DNA of 64,000 bases. Origin: Lingula anatina. Taxonomy: Eukaryota; Brachiopoda; Lingulata; Lingulida; Lingulidae. The stretch spans positions 474,440 to 538,439 of the forward strand of contig NW_019776024.1 of assembly GCF_001039355.2 (NCBI RefSeq). The letters are read 5' to 3'. Below, piece after piece: positions 37,901-50,400 of the stretch (position 1 is its first letter; each line of letters starts with the position of its first letter). The position numbers and the translations under genes were made by a program. Below the pieces are notes generated by a model. It searched no databases. It worked only from the letters and a program-made list of their open reading frames with translations, and was not told the DNA's origin.

Positions 37901-38509
37901 AGATATTGGACGAACTGGTCATTATAAGCACTACAATAATGCCGTGATCATTACTACTGACGTACTGCTGCAGTTATATGTTGTTGGGTCTGAAGAAGCA
38001 ATTCTACGTACAATTTACAAAGATACATCAAAACAAGAGGCAACACTGGAAGCAGAGGCATATCAGATAAGTTTGATAGTTGCATTTGAACCCAAGACCA
38101 AAACAAACTTTGAATTGAACAAGGAATTTAAAGAAAGGCGAGGTTCAGCTTCTGTGACATGAGAAATGGGTACTCGTCTATAAAATTTCCAAAAAGACAA
38201 ATAGATTTTCAAGAGGATTTCAAGTAACCATTTTCTGTGCAATTACATGGAAAAACAAAGATTGTATCTGCCACTTTGATTATCCCTGGATCTGCCTGCC
38301 ACCGACCTCTGGATTCACGTGTTCCTGATATAAAATTCTTCACAATTTTGTATCGACTGAACCACCTCACCGTGACTGACAAGATAAACCAATATTTCAT
38401 CTACAGAAATAAGGGATTTAAGATCAATTCGTTAATTTCACAGGCTATCAAACAACACTCTTTAAAGACAAGGCCGTTGAATTTTTGCAGGGCTTAATCG
38501 TGACTGACC
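31911..38509. other. 6.6 kb between FZR1 and TAL1, no gene recognised
   Basis: Begins with the FZR1 3' UTR. After that I see no open frame with recognisable protein content on either strand; the longest (37866-38162, 98 codons) lies just upstream of TAL1 and may be its 5' UTR. A 14-base G-run is at 35732-35745. Base composition becomes less AT-rich in patches (34880-35070, 36380-36650). Since TAL genes are usually controlled by distant enhancers, this is a reasonable place for them, but no specific site can be named. Confidence 0.5.
32452..32457 (+). terminator. Poly(A) signal candidate of FZR1
   Basis: AATAAA about 540 bases after the stop codon, with a second at about 32515. Either could end the transcript. 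Confidence 0.4.
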
Positions 38510-39325
38510 ATGGAAACTCTACGCCCTTTACACGACGAAAAAGAAAATCGTCACGTCACCTCTGCCCCAGCTGAGAATGACATGGAAGTGGAGAGATGCG
38601 AAAACGGAAAAGTCGCATATGGAAACAACAATGATTCTCAATATTTAGACAGGTCACAAACGTCTGAATTTATCAGAATGTCGGATGGAGAGTCAGAGAG
38701 TAATTTCAAGCTCGGTGGCGACGCTGCTAGACCACTGGTACAGAAAGCTGTTGGTCCAGGCAATGTACCGTACATAACACTTCAACACAGACCATTTCTT
38801 CCGCCTTTACGGCCACCTTGTCTGTATAATTTCAAACCAACTTTCCTACCCCTTTCTCACCCAGACATGCTCTCTGGGAGGCGATATTATAGGCGGCGGT
38901 CTAATGGGGGAGATGCAGCTCAACCGCCGGTACGAAAGCTTGTCCGCCGCATTTTCACCAACACACGCGAACGCTGGCGGCAGCAGAACGTCAACGGAGC
39001 TTTTGCAGAATTAAGAAAATTAGTCCCTACCTACCCACCGGACAAAAAACTCAGTAAAAACGAAATCTTAAGATTAGCTATCAAGTACATCAACCTACTG
39101 GGAAACGTGGTTCGGTTTCAGAAGCAGCAGAACGGAGAGGATGTCTCGGAAGATCACATTGTTAATCCCCAGGATTCGGAGAGCAGCAGGCAAGACCAGG
39201 ATTATGAAGACCCGCCGTCTCCTTCAACCACGGCCTCTCAACTGGACTCTCCTTTGTCGTGTTATTACGATGACAGTAGCGACATTGACGAAAGTGAGAT
39301 AGGAATTTATGAAGAACAACGATAA
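38510..39325 (+). CDS. TAL1: TAL1/SCL-family bHLH transcription factor
   Basis: Class II bHLH factor that pairs with E proteins at E-boxes; in vertebrates TAL1 governs blood and endothelial fate and some neurons. One open frame of 271 residues with ATG in good context (GACCATGG). The bHLH spans about residues 145-200: basic region [18 protein letters not shown], helix 1 [15 protein letters not shown], loop DKKLSKNE, helix 2 [16 protein letters not shown]. This run is diagnostic for TAL1/LYL1/TAL2. The N-terminus has a Pro-rich stretch ([11 protein letters not shown], residues 94-104) and an Arg/Tyr patch (GRRYYRRR) before the domain. The tail is acidic and Ser/Pro-rich. No intron interrupts the frame, although vertebrate TAL1 has introns upstream of the bHLH. 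A possible acceptor TTTTTGCAG ends at 38490, so a 5' non-coding exon is likely. Confidence 0.93.
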   Translation: METLRPLHDEKENRHVTSAPAENDMEVERCENGKVAYGNNNDSQYLDRSQTSEFIRMSDGESESNFKLGGDAARPLVQKAVGPGNVPYITLQHRPFLPPLRPPCLYNFKPTFLPLSHPDMLSGRRYYRRRSNGGDAAQPPVRKLVRRIFTNTRERWRQQNVNGAFAELRKLVPTYPPDKKLSKNEILRLAIKYINLLGNVVRFQKQQNGEDVSEDHIVNPQDSESSRQDQDYEDPPSPSTTASQLDSPLSCYYDDSSDIDESEIGIYEEQR

Positions 39326-41156
39326 ACAAAATTTCTTTTGAGAATTCTAATCATGATTGAAATGTCATGAAGCTATTTAATAATCAAAATCTACGATTGA
39401 AAACGCACCGGAGCACCGTCGAGGAATAGTAACACCCCGCCGTGCGAGTGTTTATTAATGTTTGTGGCTCTTTTGCTACCTGGGTTTTAGTGCTGAGGGA
39501 TTTGTTTAGGCAGACAGGTCCAGTGTTTTTTCTGCTCCGCAAACGAAAAAATAAGAAAGGACACGCGAACGACTAAAGATTCTGCAAAGCAAACAGCCGC
39601 GGGAAATTTTGATTTGACAGACATGGATACGACTGAATGCAATGGGTTATTTTTACGATTTAACGGCCGCGGACATTTTATCTGTTGAAAGATATTTCGA
39701 AGAATCAAATAATGAAAATAAGCACGCTATGGGAAATTTCTCTGTAAGTAACTCTTTGACAAAGCATAATCTTTTGACATCAATACTTTTATTTTTTATT
39801 ACAAACTATTTACAGTCTATTCAGTTTTCACATTAATTACAATGTACATAATATAATGCGCACCTTGTTGTAGACCTGTTACCCAATAGATTTTTTTCTT
39901 TAAAATGCTTGTGTTAAAATGTACAACTTTTGTAACACATGGAATATTTCCTTGTAAGAGAAATATAACAAATACATTCATAATTTAACAGATTGTAATA
40001 TAGTATATAAGTTATCTTAATACATTCCTTTATTGCATCGAAAATACATTAAATTGGTATTTTATTAGAAAGAACACACATTCAAAACATTTGTAAATGG
40101 TCCTCCCGAAACATCTGCCGCAGATAACTAGTGCTTTTAAAATGATAAACATCTTTTCAAACCAAAAAATCCCATCAATTCCTTTCATCAACAAAGCTGC
40201 CTTAAGGACAAACGACGCGTGCTCATACTAGACTTCTTTCCCTCTTATTTTACTTGGAGAAAGGGGCACTCTTTGGGTATTTGAAGGGTAATATTTTGTC
40301 GTTTCTGTATAAATCAGACCTCTGTCGCGTCTCGGCGAAAAAAGAGTAGAGGTCCCGGGTAATAATAATAATAAGCATTAACAAAAGAATTCTGTAGGCC
40401 TACATTAAAATAACCAATATTGTCATGATCTCAATTGTTACCAGTTCTACTGGTATCATTAATACTGATTACTTTCACACATGATCATGTAAAAGATACA
40501 ATAATTCCCCCCATTTCCAAAAAGAGTCGTATTTCTTTTTCATACAGAACCTCATCATCAGAAAGTATTATGTTATACAAAAGTGCGTCTCTCATTGAAA
40601 TGCTATTAGAAATACATGCAATATAAATAGTATAAGATTTCCCATTGCTAAAACATCCTTAATGGATGAACTCCGAATTTTAAGTAAATAATTGTGAAAT
40701 GTAAACTATCCCATACATGAGTTCACATCTCTCCATGTCTTAGAACACACATTTTAGTTACTCTACTGGACTTGCTCCAGCATACAATCTTTCATAATGT
40801 TTGAGAGAAAATTACTCTTATATCGACCATAAGAAAAATACCAACAAGACGATAATAATAATAATAATAATAACAACTATAGAAGGACTCATAGCTTAGA
40901 CCTCTGCAAAGGCAGCTCAATTCTGGTTCTCATTATTAATTAATTATTTATTGGATCACCAACAAATACTAATCAATTTTAGATTTTAGTCCATTTTTGA
41001 CCTGAATTATTTTTTTTTTCAAAATCCATCCATAGCTTTTTGAGGCTGATAACTAATAAACAAACAAAGCAAAAATGTAACCTTTTTTTTGCAGGTGTAT
41101 TAAATATGAAAAATAAAAATTGCAAGTAATAATATATTGAATTTTCATGTGAGTAA

Positions 41157-41216
<60 letters not shown>

Positions 41217-41242
41217 AAAAAAAAAAAAAAAAAAAAAATAAG

Positions 41243-41276
<34 letters not shown>

Positions 41277-41434
41277 AAACAAAAAAAATTTAACAAAAAA
41301 AAAAAAAAAAATANNNNNNNNNNNNNNNNNNNNNNNNAAAAAAAAAAAAAAAAAAAATTAACTTTTTTTTTGAAGGATTAAATAAAAAAAAAAAAAATTG
41401 AAAATAAAAAAAAATTAAAAATTTTAATGTGAAG

Positions 41435-41468
<34 letters not shown>

Positions 41469-41901
41469 AGAGAGAGAGAGAGAGATAATAATAATTATAA
41501 TAAAAAAATAAATGAATCAGCAAATTAAAAAAAAATAAGACAGCAGACTGTTCTTATTACTATATCCACTTTTCCCAGAAAAAAAGAACACATGCATTTC
41601 CTGAGAAAATAAAGTGCTCCCAAACCCTTATTGTAACTAACTGCAGTAAGCATTTTGTTTACATATATTGAAAATCATTCCAAGCCAAAAATGACTGAAA
41701 TGAATAACAAATTAAAACAACAGGAAAACTGTTAAGGGTCTAAATAACCGAATTATATCCAATAAGAGTCTGTTAAAGCTGCCCCAATAATTTAAACAAA
41801 AAATTCTTCACCTCAGCTGAAACAGAGACTGTCCTTAACTTAATAAGTCAAATGTCATAAAACATTCATAGAATGCTTAACAATTTAGTCCAATAAGTAT
41901 T
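39326..41901. other. Region between TAL1 and USP24 3' ends, no gene seen
   Basis: Convergent 3' flanks of TAL1 (+) and USP24 (-). Contains an AAT repeat at about 40852-40871 and the long A-rich tract with a gap. Translated frames here are poly-Phe from the T-rich strand and are not genes. Confidence 0.6.
41158..41490. repeat. Long A-rich low-complexity tract with a 24-N gap and GA repeat
   Basis: About 300 bases of nearly pure A, broken by a run of N at 41314-41337 and ending in an (AG)n stretch and AT-rich sequence. The N-run suggests the true length is unknown because reads could not be placed through it. Confidence 0.9.
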
Positions 41902-44900
41902 CTAAAAGTCCACTTCATCAAGACTATCCATTTTACTTTGAGAGTTTGAATCTTGCTCACGAGTTTCTTCATTGTTTAGAGTGTTTGTATCCATCTCAGA
42001 CTCCTGAGCCTCCAGTTCTGTAAGTAGTGCAGTGGCCTCTGCTAATGTATCCTGAAAAATAAAAAAAAAAGTTGACAAGAAAAAATAAACACATCTGTAA
42101 CATTCAACTGGGTTCACAAACTATCACAGCACAGCCTAAATGTAGAGGTCTTCCACTACTTTCCCTACTGCATGTTTTTTCCCTGACCCTCTATTCATGC
42201 AGTCCTCACGACTGATGTGCTGCCAGACAATTAAACCAAATTAAATTCATTCTCAGCATAAAGATGAGATGAGCAAGGTCACACCCAAAAACAAATGTGC
42301 ATTGGCAAACATCAGTTACCTGGGCACTCATGGTTCTTTGAAAAGTTTTGCTGTCCGAGTCCTCGTTAGATGAAGTAGTTATTGTAGACGTGGAGCTCCA
42401 AGTGAACTCAGAGGGTTGCATCTAAAACAAACAAAAGAGGTCAAGGTCAGGAAGCACCAATCCCACACCCCTACTTATCTGAATCCATCTAGTGAAGTTT
42501 CAAATTTAACTAATTTAAATATTCCATAACTCCACATTTTTTATAATAAAGATGTATGATACACAAAAGATGTTAGTTATAAGACAAGTAAATGAAATTT
42601 CTATGCATCAAATATATTCTAACTGATGGGTATATTTGAGAAAGTTGTCCACACATGTATGTTGACTATATATTTCAATAATCAGAGAACCACAACATTT
42701 CAAATGTATCAAGAAAAGTTAATCTCAGGAAGTTACATCTCCCTTACTATTACTTAGTTCTCAACCAATTCCTCTCTTCATCTCATACACAAAGCCTTCT
42801 GCAAACAAGACACTTATTTTTTTGTTCTTCAAAATAAGAAGAGAGAAGGCCACTACAGCCCAGCTTACCTTTCTCTTCAGCCAGTTGACAGCCCACTGCC
42901 ACTTAGAGGGTGTCTGCACCAGGTAATCTCTGGCCAGGGGACACTTGTTGGCCAGGTTGACCAGGAACTTGATACACTGGTATGAACGTCTACTGTCACT
43001 GGCATGGTTGCATTTGATTACACCTTGAATGAAATAAAACTCTTGATTTTATTTCAAACAGTACATGATATCAGAGTATAAACTAAATATAAAAAAAATG
43101 TATTCATTAAGGATGGATTTTTGGTGACATTATTTCATATCATTCACTTTGACACTCATAAGCAAATGTGCACAGGATTCAGATCTTGTAATAACACAAC
43201 TTCAATAGTTTTCTATTAACCAAAATATTTGCACTAAACATATGCACATTTACACCCACAACACAGTCTTGCAGCATATCTGACACATATGAACTTAAAA
43301 AAGAACTTAGAATCTGGCAAGAAAGATATAATTAAATGCTTTTTCAGCCAAAATAATATTATTAAAAGGTAAAGAATATTACAAATAGTTTAAGAGGAAT
43401 GACAATCATAAAAATATATATATTCACAAAATTGCAGTAGAATCACAAAGATGGAATCCCAGATTACATCTTATCAATCTCTAATTGGCAGTGTCACTGT
43501 TTTCTATTCACAATGACCCCAAGAGAGAGCCAAATCTAGGGTTTCAGTTGCCTTGGAACACTTAACACATATACATGACTGGGCAAGTGCCAAAAACCAC
43601 AATGAAACTCTAGAAATAAGGAGTGGAGTTTTTCTTTTTTTTCAGTCAAAGCAAAGGTTAACTTTGGTGGTATCCAAGCTATGTAATCTCTGTGTGCATG
43701 TAAATGTGGTTGAGGGAGTAAACACTGCTGGTTTATCTGGTCAAATAAAATAACATTAATTTGCATCCTGTTTTTTATTATTTACTCTCAGATATTCCAA
43801 GAGTTAACATCCTGGATTTCACATTAAATAAAAAAAAAAAACAATAGATTTTTCTTAATTTTTAGTAAATTTTGTTTGTATATACTTGTATATCTGACTT
43901 TTTGAGAGGGAAATGAGAATCTAGTTACTTATTCATAATTACTGAAAATTTTCCTTTCAATCTGACAATTTTATCTAATATTACATACACCCATTATGAT
44001 GACAGAAACCATTTCTTACCTAACATTCCTTCAAAGCTGCAGTTCTCCTCGTCAATGTAGCCATCAATAGTACACTGAATTCTCTTCAACTGCAATGGGT
44101 CTTCTAAAGTCTGGAACACATTAAGCAACTGGTGAGCTACCAGTGTAGGAAAGTGTGAAGTAAAAACCACAGCATAACTGTGCTGCTTCTAAAGGGAGAT
44201 ATCTATGTTTATTTATATATATCTTGTGAGCATTATGCTTGGTCTGAATGAGTTTTACGACCAACAATAAAAGAAAATTTGCTGACTTTGCCAGCCAGAC
44301 TGTTTTGACTCGACTGAGTCAAGAATATTATCAAACAAACCCAAATAAATGTTTTCCTATTTAATAACAATAAAACTGTACCATTAACAAAAAGAAGATT
44401 GTCATCTTTACTTACCAGTAACTGCATGAGTAAAACAAATAAACTTTTCAGTTCACTGGAAGGAGCAGATGCATACTGCGACTGAAAATGTAAAAATAAA
44501 ATAAATAAATTATAATAAATCTGGTAGTGATCATTTACATATAACAACTGACATATAAAAAAGTGCACCCCACATACATGAAGAGTGTTGTGACTGTTTA
44601 TGTTAGGAATAAAAATTGTATAAGTCTTTAATACAGAGACAACCAAGTCATACTCAAGATGCTCTGCATTTTTAACAAAACCCACAAAAATAAAATATAT
44701 TATTGCCATACATTTGCATAACAAATTTGGGGTAAAATCTTATGTGCAGGTTGACAAAGTAAAATTAAGTAGCCTTCAAAGAGTGCAACCTAAATATAGT
44801 AAATTGTTTTAGATTTCATAAATGCAATTCTCACCATAATATTCTTAAGAAGAGTCATGCTAAATGTGGCATTGCAGAAGCTACAGTATGTGCACATATC

Positions 44901-47403
44901 CAAGATGTGAGCAATGCTGCCCCCTATCTCACGAACTGCCATGACAACTTCTCGCAGATAGCGACCAGATTCTTTCCCAAAGACAAATTCTTGTACTTCA
45001 GGTAGCATGTCCAGTAGTTTGTCTGGCTGAACTAGCTTAGTCTGGTATGCAGGGTGGTTACCCACTTCTGAAATTTATTCAACAGAGATGTATTCTTTGT
45101 ATTTATATATTTGTATTGCACTTATGTGAAAAAATGTTGGCATTATTATCTAGTATTATGAAGTTGACAGTTTAAAGAAAATGTAGTTTTCCTACTGTGT
45201 ATGGAATGAACTATCATCAGTTTCCTCTTTGTGCTGTATGCAACACAAAAAACTGGAGGAAAAAAATAATTAGATACTGTTATAAATCAATCTTTGAATT
45301 ACTGATAACACTTTTGTTATGAAAATTTAGATACTGTTATAAATCAATCTTTGACTGAATTACTGATAACACTTTTGTTATGAAAATGTGTCTTTTTAAG
45401 CAAACACACAGGATAAGGCAATCTCTCAGTTACGTGTATCAAACAAAATATCCAGACTTACCTTCAGTTCTGAATGAAGCAATATCACAGTTAGTAATGA
45501 GTATGGCAAGAGTGGTGTGAAGAGGACCAAAGTCCCGAGACTGCATAGAGGACCACTTCCTGGGGATGGATTCCTGCTGGAATGGGGAAGGAAAAACAGA
45601 ATTTAACAAAACAATCTGTTTATATACATGATTAAACTGCAAATTGGAATGAAGTTCTTCATCAACCTTGGTTTCTTCCATCAAGAGAAAATAAAGCAAA
45701 AAATATCAAAGTTAGTTTCTTTTTTATTTCTCTTCAAATGCTAGTTACTTATCAATCCATTCACTTTTTCTTTATAAAAAGCATGACATCTCCATGTGGT
45801 CTCTAAATTTTGGCCACAAATCCTTACTTGCACATTAGCAGCAGGGGCTGGTCCCAGTAAGAAATGAATCATTCTTTGGAAGGCATTCCTGCTGAAGAGA
45901 TGCTGACAGGCCATTGTTCCCTGAAACATACACCAACAATGAAACGTATTCCAACCAAGAAAATGGCTAGGTGTGTATAAGAGACAGTAATTTAAATACT
46001 TGTTTAGGCACTGATATAAGCCATTCCAACAATCCCAAAAGAGATGGAAACAGTGAATAATAAAATAAAAACAAAAACTTCAATATCATTCAATGTTATT
46101 TCCCTGATTTTAAATAACATACAAAAAACCAGCAACTCTCTAAATTTTCTTTTCCACATGAAAGAAAATACACCAAGGAGAAAATTATAATCTCTTAAAA
46201 TCAGCATTTTGTACAAGGCAAAAAATAGCTGCAGCATGTATTATGAAGAAGTATAAATTATAATATAAATAAGTAAATCAATTAATTAAAAAAAAAATTT
46301 ATTCATGGTTTGAAACATATGCCATCCTTTGGACATATCAAAACAAACATAGAAAATAACACTTTTAGCAATTATTCTGAAAATAAGAACCTACCATTTG
46401 TGCGTAATTGCTCAAGACTCGGAAGTACTGAGTGCACTGTTTACAGTTCTCAGGGACATCTCTGCCCAGCAAAAGTAGCAAGTTTTCAATCAATTCATTG
46501 AAACAAATGTGGTCCTGAAAATGATTTTAAGAGACATCTTAAAATAATTGCATTTATTTTCTTCAGCACAAATCTGTATATAGTGCAAATATTGATATGT
46601 CCTTGTAAACAGAAATCTGGATGTGTTAAGCATAATTTGTTTGGTGGTCTCATGTATCCCAACTAACACAATGTGGAATAAAAGGGAACTAATGAGAGCG
46701 AGCGAGCGAGCGAGCGAGAGAGAGAGAGAGAGAGAGAGAGAGGAGGGGGTGTCTTACTGTGGTTCCTCCATGTTCAAAATAGCACCTCATGGTTCTTTCT
46801 AAGATCCGTCCAAATGCTATCCTAATTTCTCTGGTTGGGCACTTCAATAGGAAATGGCTGCAATAAAATCAGTCTTGTATAAACATTAAACCTACCGAAC
46901 TACACACCACAAGAGCATATATTCATTTTAAAGATTAATCTGCCACTAAAACTTTGTAAATAGCATTTAAACTAAACTAACTCCATCTTTATTTCTGTTA
47001 GTACATCTCTACCTAGTTATTCATTCTTATGATTGTATTCCACTAAACAAACTTTTCTCCAGAGTAAATATGGTTAAAAAAAAAAAAAAAAAAAAAACCT
47101 TACCACACATACGCCGCTCCTTCTTCACTAGCCAGGTACTCTATCAGCCAATCACAAGCTGACTTACATCCATGGACCAAAGTTTCAATGCAGGCAATCC
47201 ACTCATCCATGTCACACCTAAATAAGTCAAATATAGATAAGCAAATGTTTAATACCAAATGGGAATGTAGCGAATGAATTTTACATTTTGAAATAATTCT
47301 GTTTAGCATAGGGTTCACAGGGTCAGATATTAATTAACATACAAAGTACAGAATGTTAATGCATTATCTATTCAGATGTTTTCTAAACAGATTTATTATT
47401 AAC

Positions 47404-47439
<36 letters not shown>

Positions 47440-50400
47440 GACAAACATTCTTGACAAATGTACAAATTAATCATTTGGTTTAGAAATATTGTGAATTGAT
47501 ACATCGCTTTTCTCCATAGAGAAAAAAAAACACTTCAAAACCAGAAATCTATGTTTTTTTATTCTTTTTGGGGGTATCTTTTAAACTGGTCCTTTAAGTG
47601 ATGCAATTTCTTGATAATGTTTTTTAGGTCAGTTTAGACAACTATCACAGCATGCATACAAACTTGCCTGAGCTGTTTCTTTGTTCTGAGGTAGGTGTGT
47701 ATTAAGAACTGTACCCCCAGCTGTAAGGACTCCAGAGACATCATTGGAAAACATGGATGTTCTGTGTGGTACTGGAACATAGGACAATATAGTTTATTAT
47801 ATAATATTTATAAAAACAACTAAAACATCTTATGAAACGCTCCTTGTATATATCAGAATTTGCCTATTACAACTGCTAAAAAATGACTCTAAAGACCAAT
47901 GGGCAAAAATATTTTTTTCAATATTAATTTTGTCTGCAAAACATAACAAAGCTACAATGTATAAGACTAAAATGAGTCTGACACAAGTCACTTATAAACT
48001 TACTGAATTTTTCATGACTAATTCTCTAATGAATCTGAAGTACTCTGGGCTATAGACATCTCTGTTCTTCATGAACCTCAGGTTTTCTTCTTTCACTTGC
48101 TGTTGTATCCTGGCTGGCATCTTATCAGTAAAGATGCCCTGGTGGTCCCCCCTACAGACCAGCTCTGTCAGCTCCACAAAGCTATCTCTGTCAGAACTGA
48201 AAAATATTTGTTATGAGCATTGAGAAAAGATAAAAATATTTTTTGATAAACATATTCATCTTGATATAGAAATAGCACTTTATTAAAATATCACTTAAAA
48301 AGATTCACATGGACAGTTATACTTGAATATTGCTTTTTTTCAATGAATCTAGAACTTTTCTAAACTCACCTGAGCCCTTGCAGACTTTTCCTCATCTTGG
48401 ACACCCGGCTCTTCTTGGCTGACACTGGAGTTCTCATCATCTCCTCTATACGCTCGTAGAACAACAGGTACCCACTCCAGTAGCGCAGCCTCTCTTCAGG
48501 ATAGGAATTAGCTGGATAGGAATAAACAGATCAATTCTGAAAATTTTAGTCAGTTGACCTCATAACATTTATGTCAAATGTTTTTTTAACAATGAATTTT
48601 TCAGTTAGGTGGAATCTAAATTTAGTAACTTTTGTTTAAGCCAATAACTGACTTTTATGAAGCCTTTTCAAATAGAACAGATAAAGATGTGATATTTTTA
48701 AGAACCATCTGAAGCTACATGCTGTCATTTAAAAAACATTACAGCAAAAGCTAGTAGAACATTGTATTTCTCAGATAACATTACAGACCACAATGCATTA
48801 CCTAAATACAACTTTCAACTTACACTGATCATAGATCTTAGCCTTGTATGTTCCTCCAAAGCATTCTGCTTCCAGTGCAGCATCTGTCATCTCAAACTCT
48901 TCTACCACTGTGTCATTAAACTTAAACCATTTCCCTCTATTTGGGTTGCTCATCACATTGCCCCTACAATAACATGTCAAATGTTTTCAATCCCTTTTCT
49001 ATAACAAATAAAATCTAGTCTTGATTCAGTGAAATTCAAGGCAGGTAGATTGGATTGAATAAATTGCTTCCAATGTTAGGTAACTCATCTTGTTTAGATT
49101 ATACCAGTCAGTTATTCAGGTACAAAAGAAATTAATAAAATGTGAAAGATCGATCATGTGCATAAAAACTAATTATTTTTATTATACTTTTTTCAGAAAA
49201 AGGAAACACTTTATATATTCTCTCATAAAACTAAGGTAATATGTATTAAACTTTCAGCATCAGCGGTTACCTAACATAGGCTGTTATTTAGCTAAGTGAC
49301 ACAAAGATCAAATCAAAACATACAAATAAGTGAATAAGCCCATACAAAAGATGTATATTACTAGAATTTTAAAAAGTTAGAAAAGAAAGTTTGAAGATAA
49401 GCACAAGACAAGCAAAAAATTCTGAATAATCACATATATAATAATCATTTATACAGAGTTCAAGAAAGAAATAAGAAAAGAAAGATTAAAATGCCAGACA
49501 AGAGAAAAAATCAAGAATAATCAAATAATTATCATTTTAAGTTGTACAGAGTTTAAGAGCACCATTACAGGAGTCACTGGACTCTGAATCTAACCTAGTT
49601 CTGCTACCTTTGCCTGACCATTTCTATCTGATATATAACAGTAATGGCAGGGTACAGCAATGTAGAGGTGAATCATCATCTATTACTTCAAACTCAGGGT
49701 GTGGAAAATTGAAGAATTTAAACCTTCATTCTTGTCTATGGGGGTACACAGAGTTGGAGATATATTACCTTAACCTGTGCAAGTAATAATGAAAGACTTA
49801 TTTCTTCTGATTATTAAAAAACAGCAGTTTGGTGTCCTAATCTAGAGTATGATAACTTCTGAGAAGTGAATGTTTTATTACTAAATTTGCATGAATTTGT
49901 GTCCCATATGGCATAAAACCTGTACTGTTATCATGAAATGTATATTGGCAAAGAAATTTAATAACCTGAAAAGTACTCAGTCTCAGGCTAAATTGGAACT
50001 TAACAAATACAGTAAAAGAAAAATGAAATACCAATTTCAACAATTAACAGCGTGAGGAATTTCACTCATGAGATATTCAACCAGGAAAAATACTTTTTAT
50101 TTTTTGAAATTAAGTAAATCAGACAGGTCCATTTTACCCTTAAATAAACCATTAACTATAATAGGAACAATCAACAATGTTTCCTCATCCTTTTCCTTTT
50201 CTTTGTATGCAAATTTCCTATCAACATTCAAAAGGTTTAACTCATTTAAATATGCATATGAGGATCACTGCTCAAGGGGCAATCAGCCTAATCAACTAGT
50301 CAGCGATTTCTTCTCAAGATTAAGTCATTTATGTAAGCCACTTAAACAATCTCAGGACAGACAAGAAGATAGAAATATCTACTGTGTGGTCATTATCTCA

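Noticed and set aside
37866-38162. 98-codon open frame upstream of TAL1
   Set aside because: No recognisable motif, no splice support and no signal peptide; it lies where the TAL1 5' UTR is expected.
40979-41523. Poly-Phe frames on the minus strand
   Set aside because: They translate the A-rich tract and the N gap; not genes.
44233-44724. 163-codon minus-strand frame in USP24
   Set aside because: Only the short part at 44416-44481 is an exon; the rest is intron read-through.
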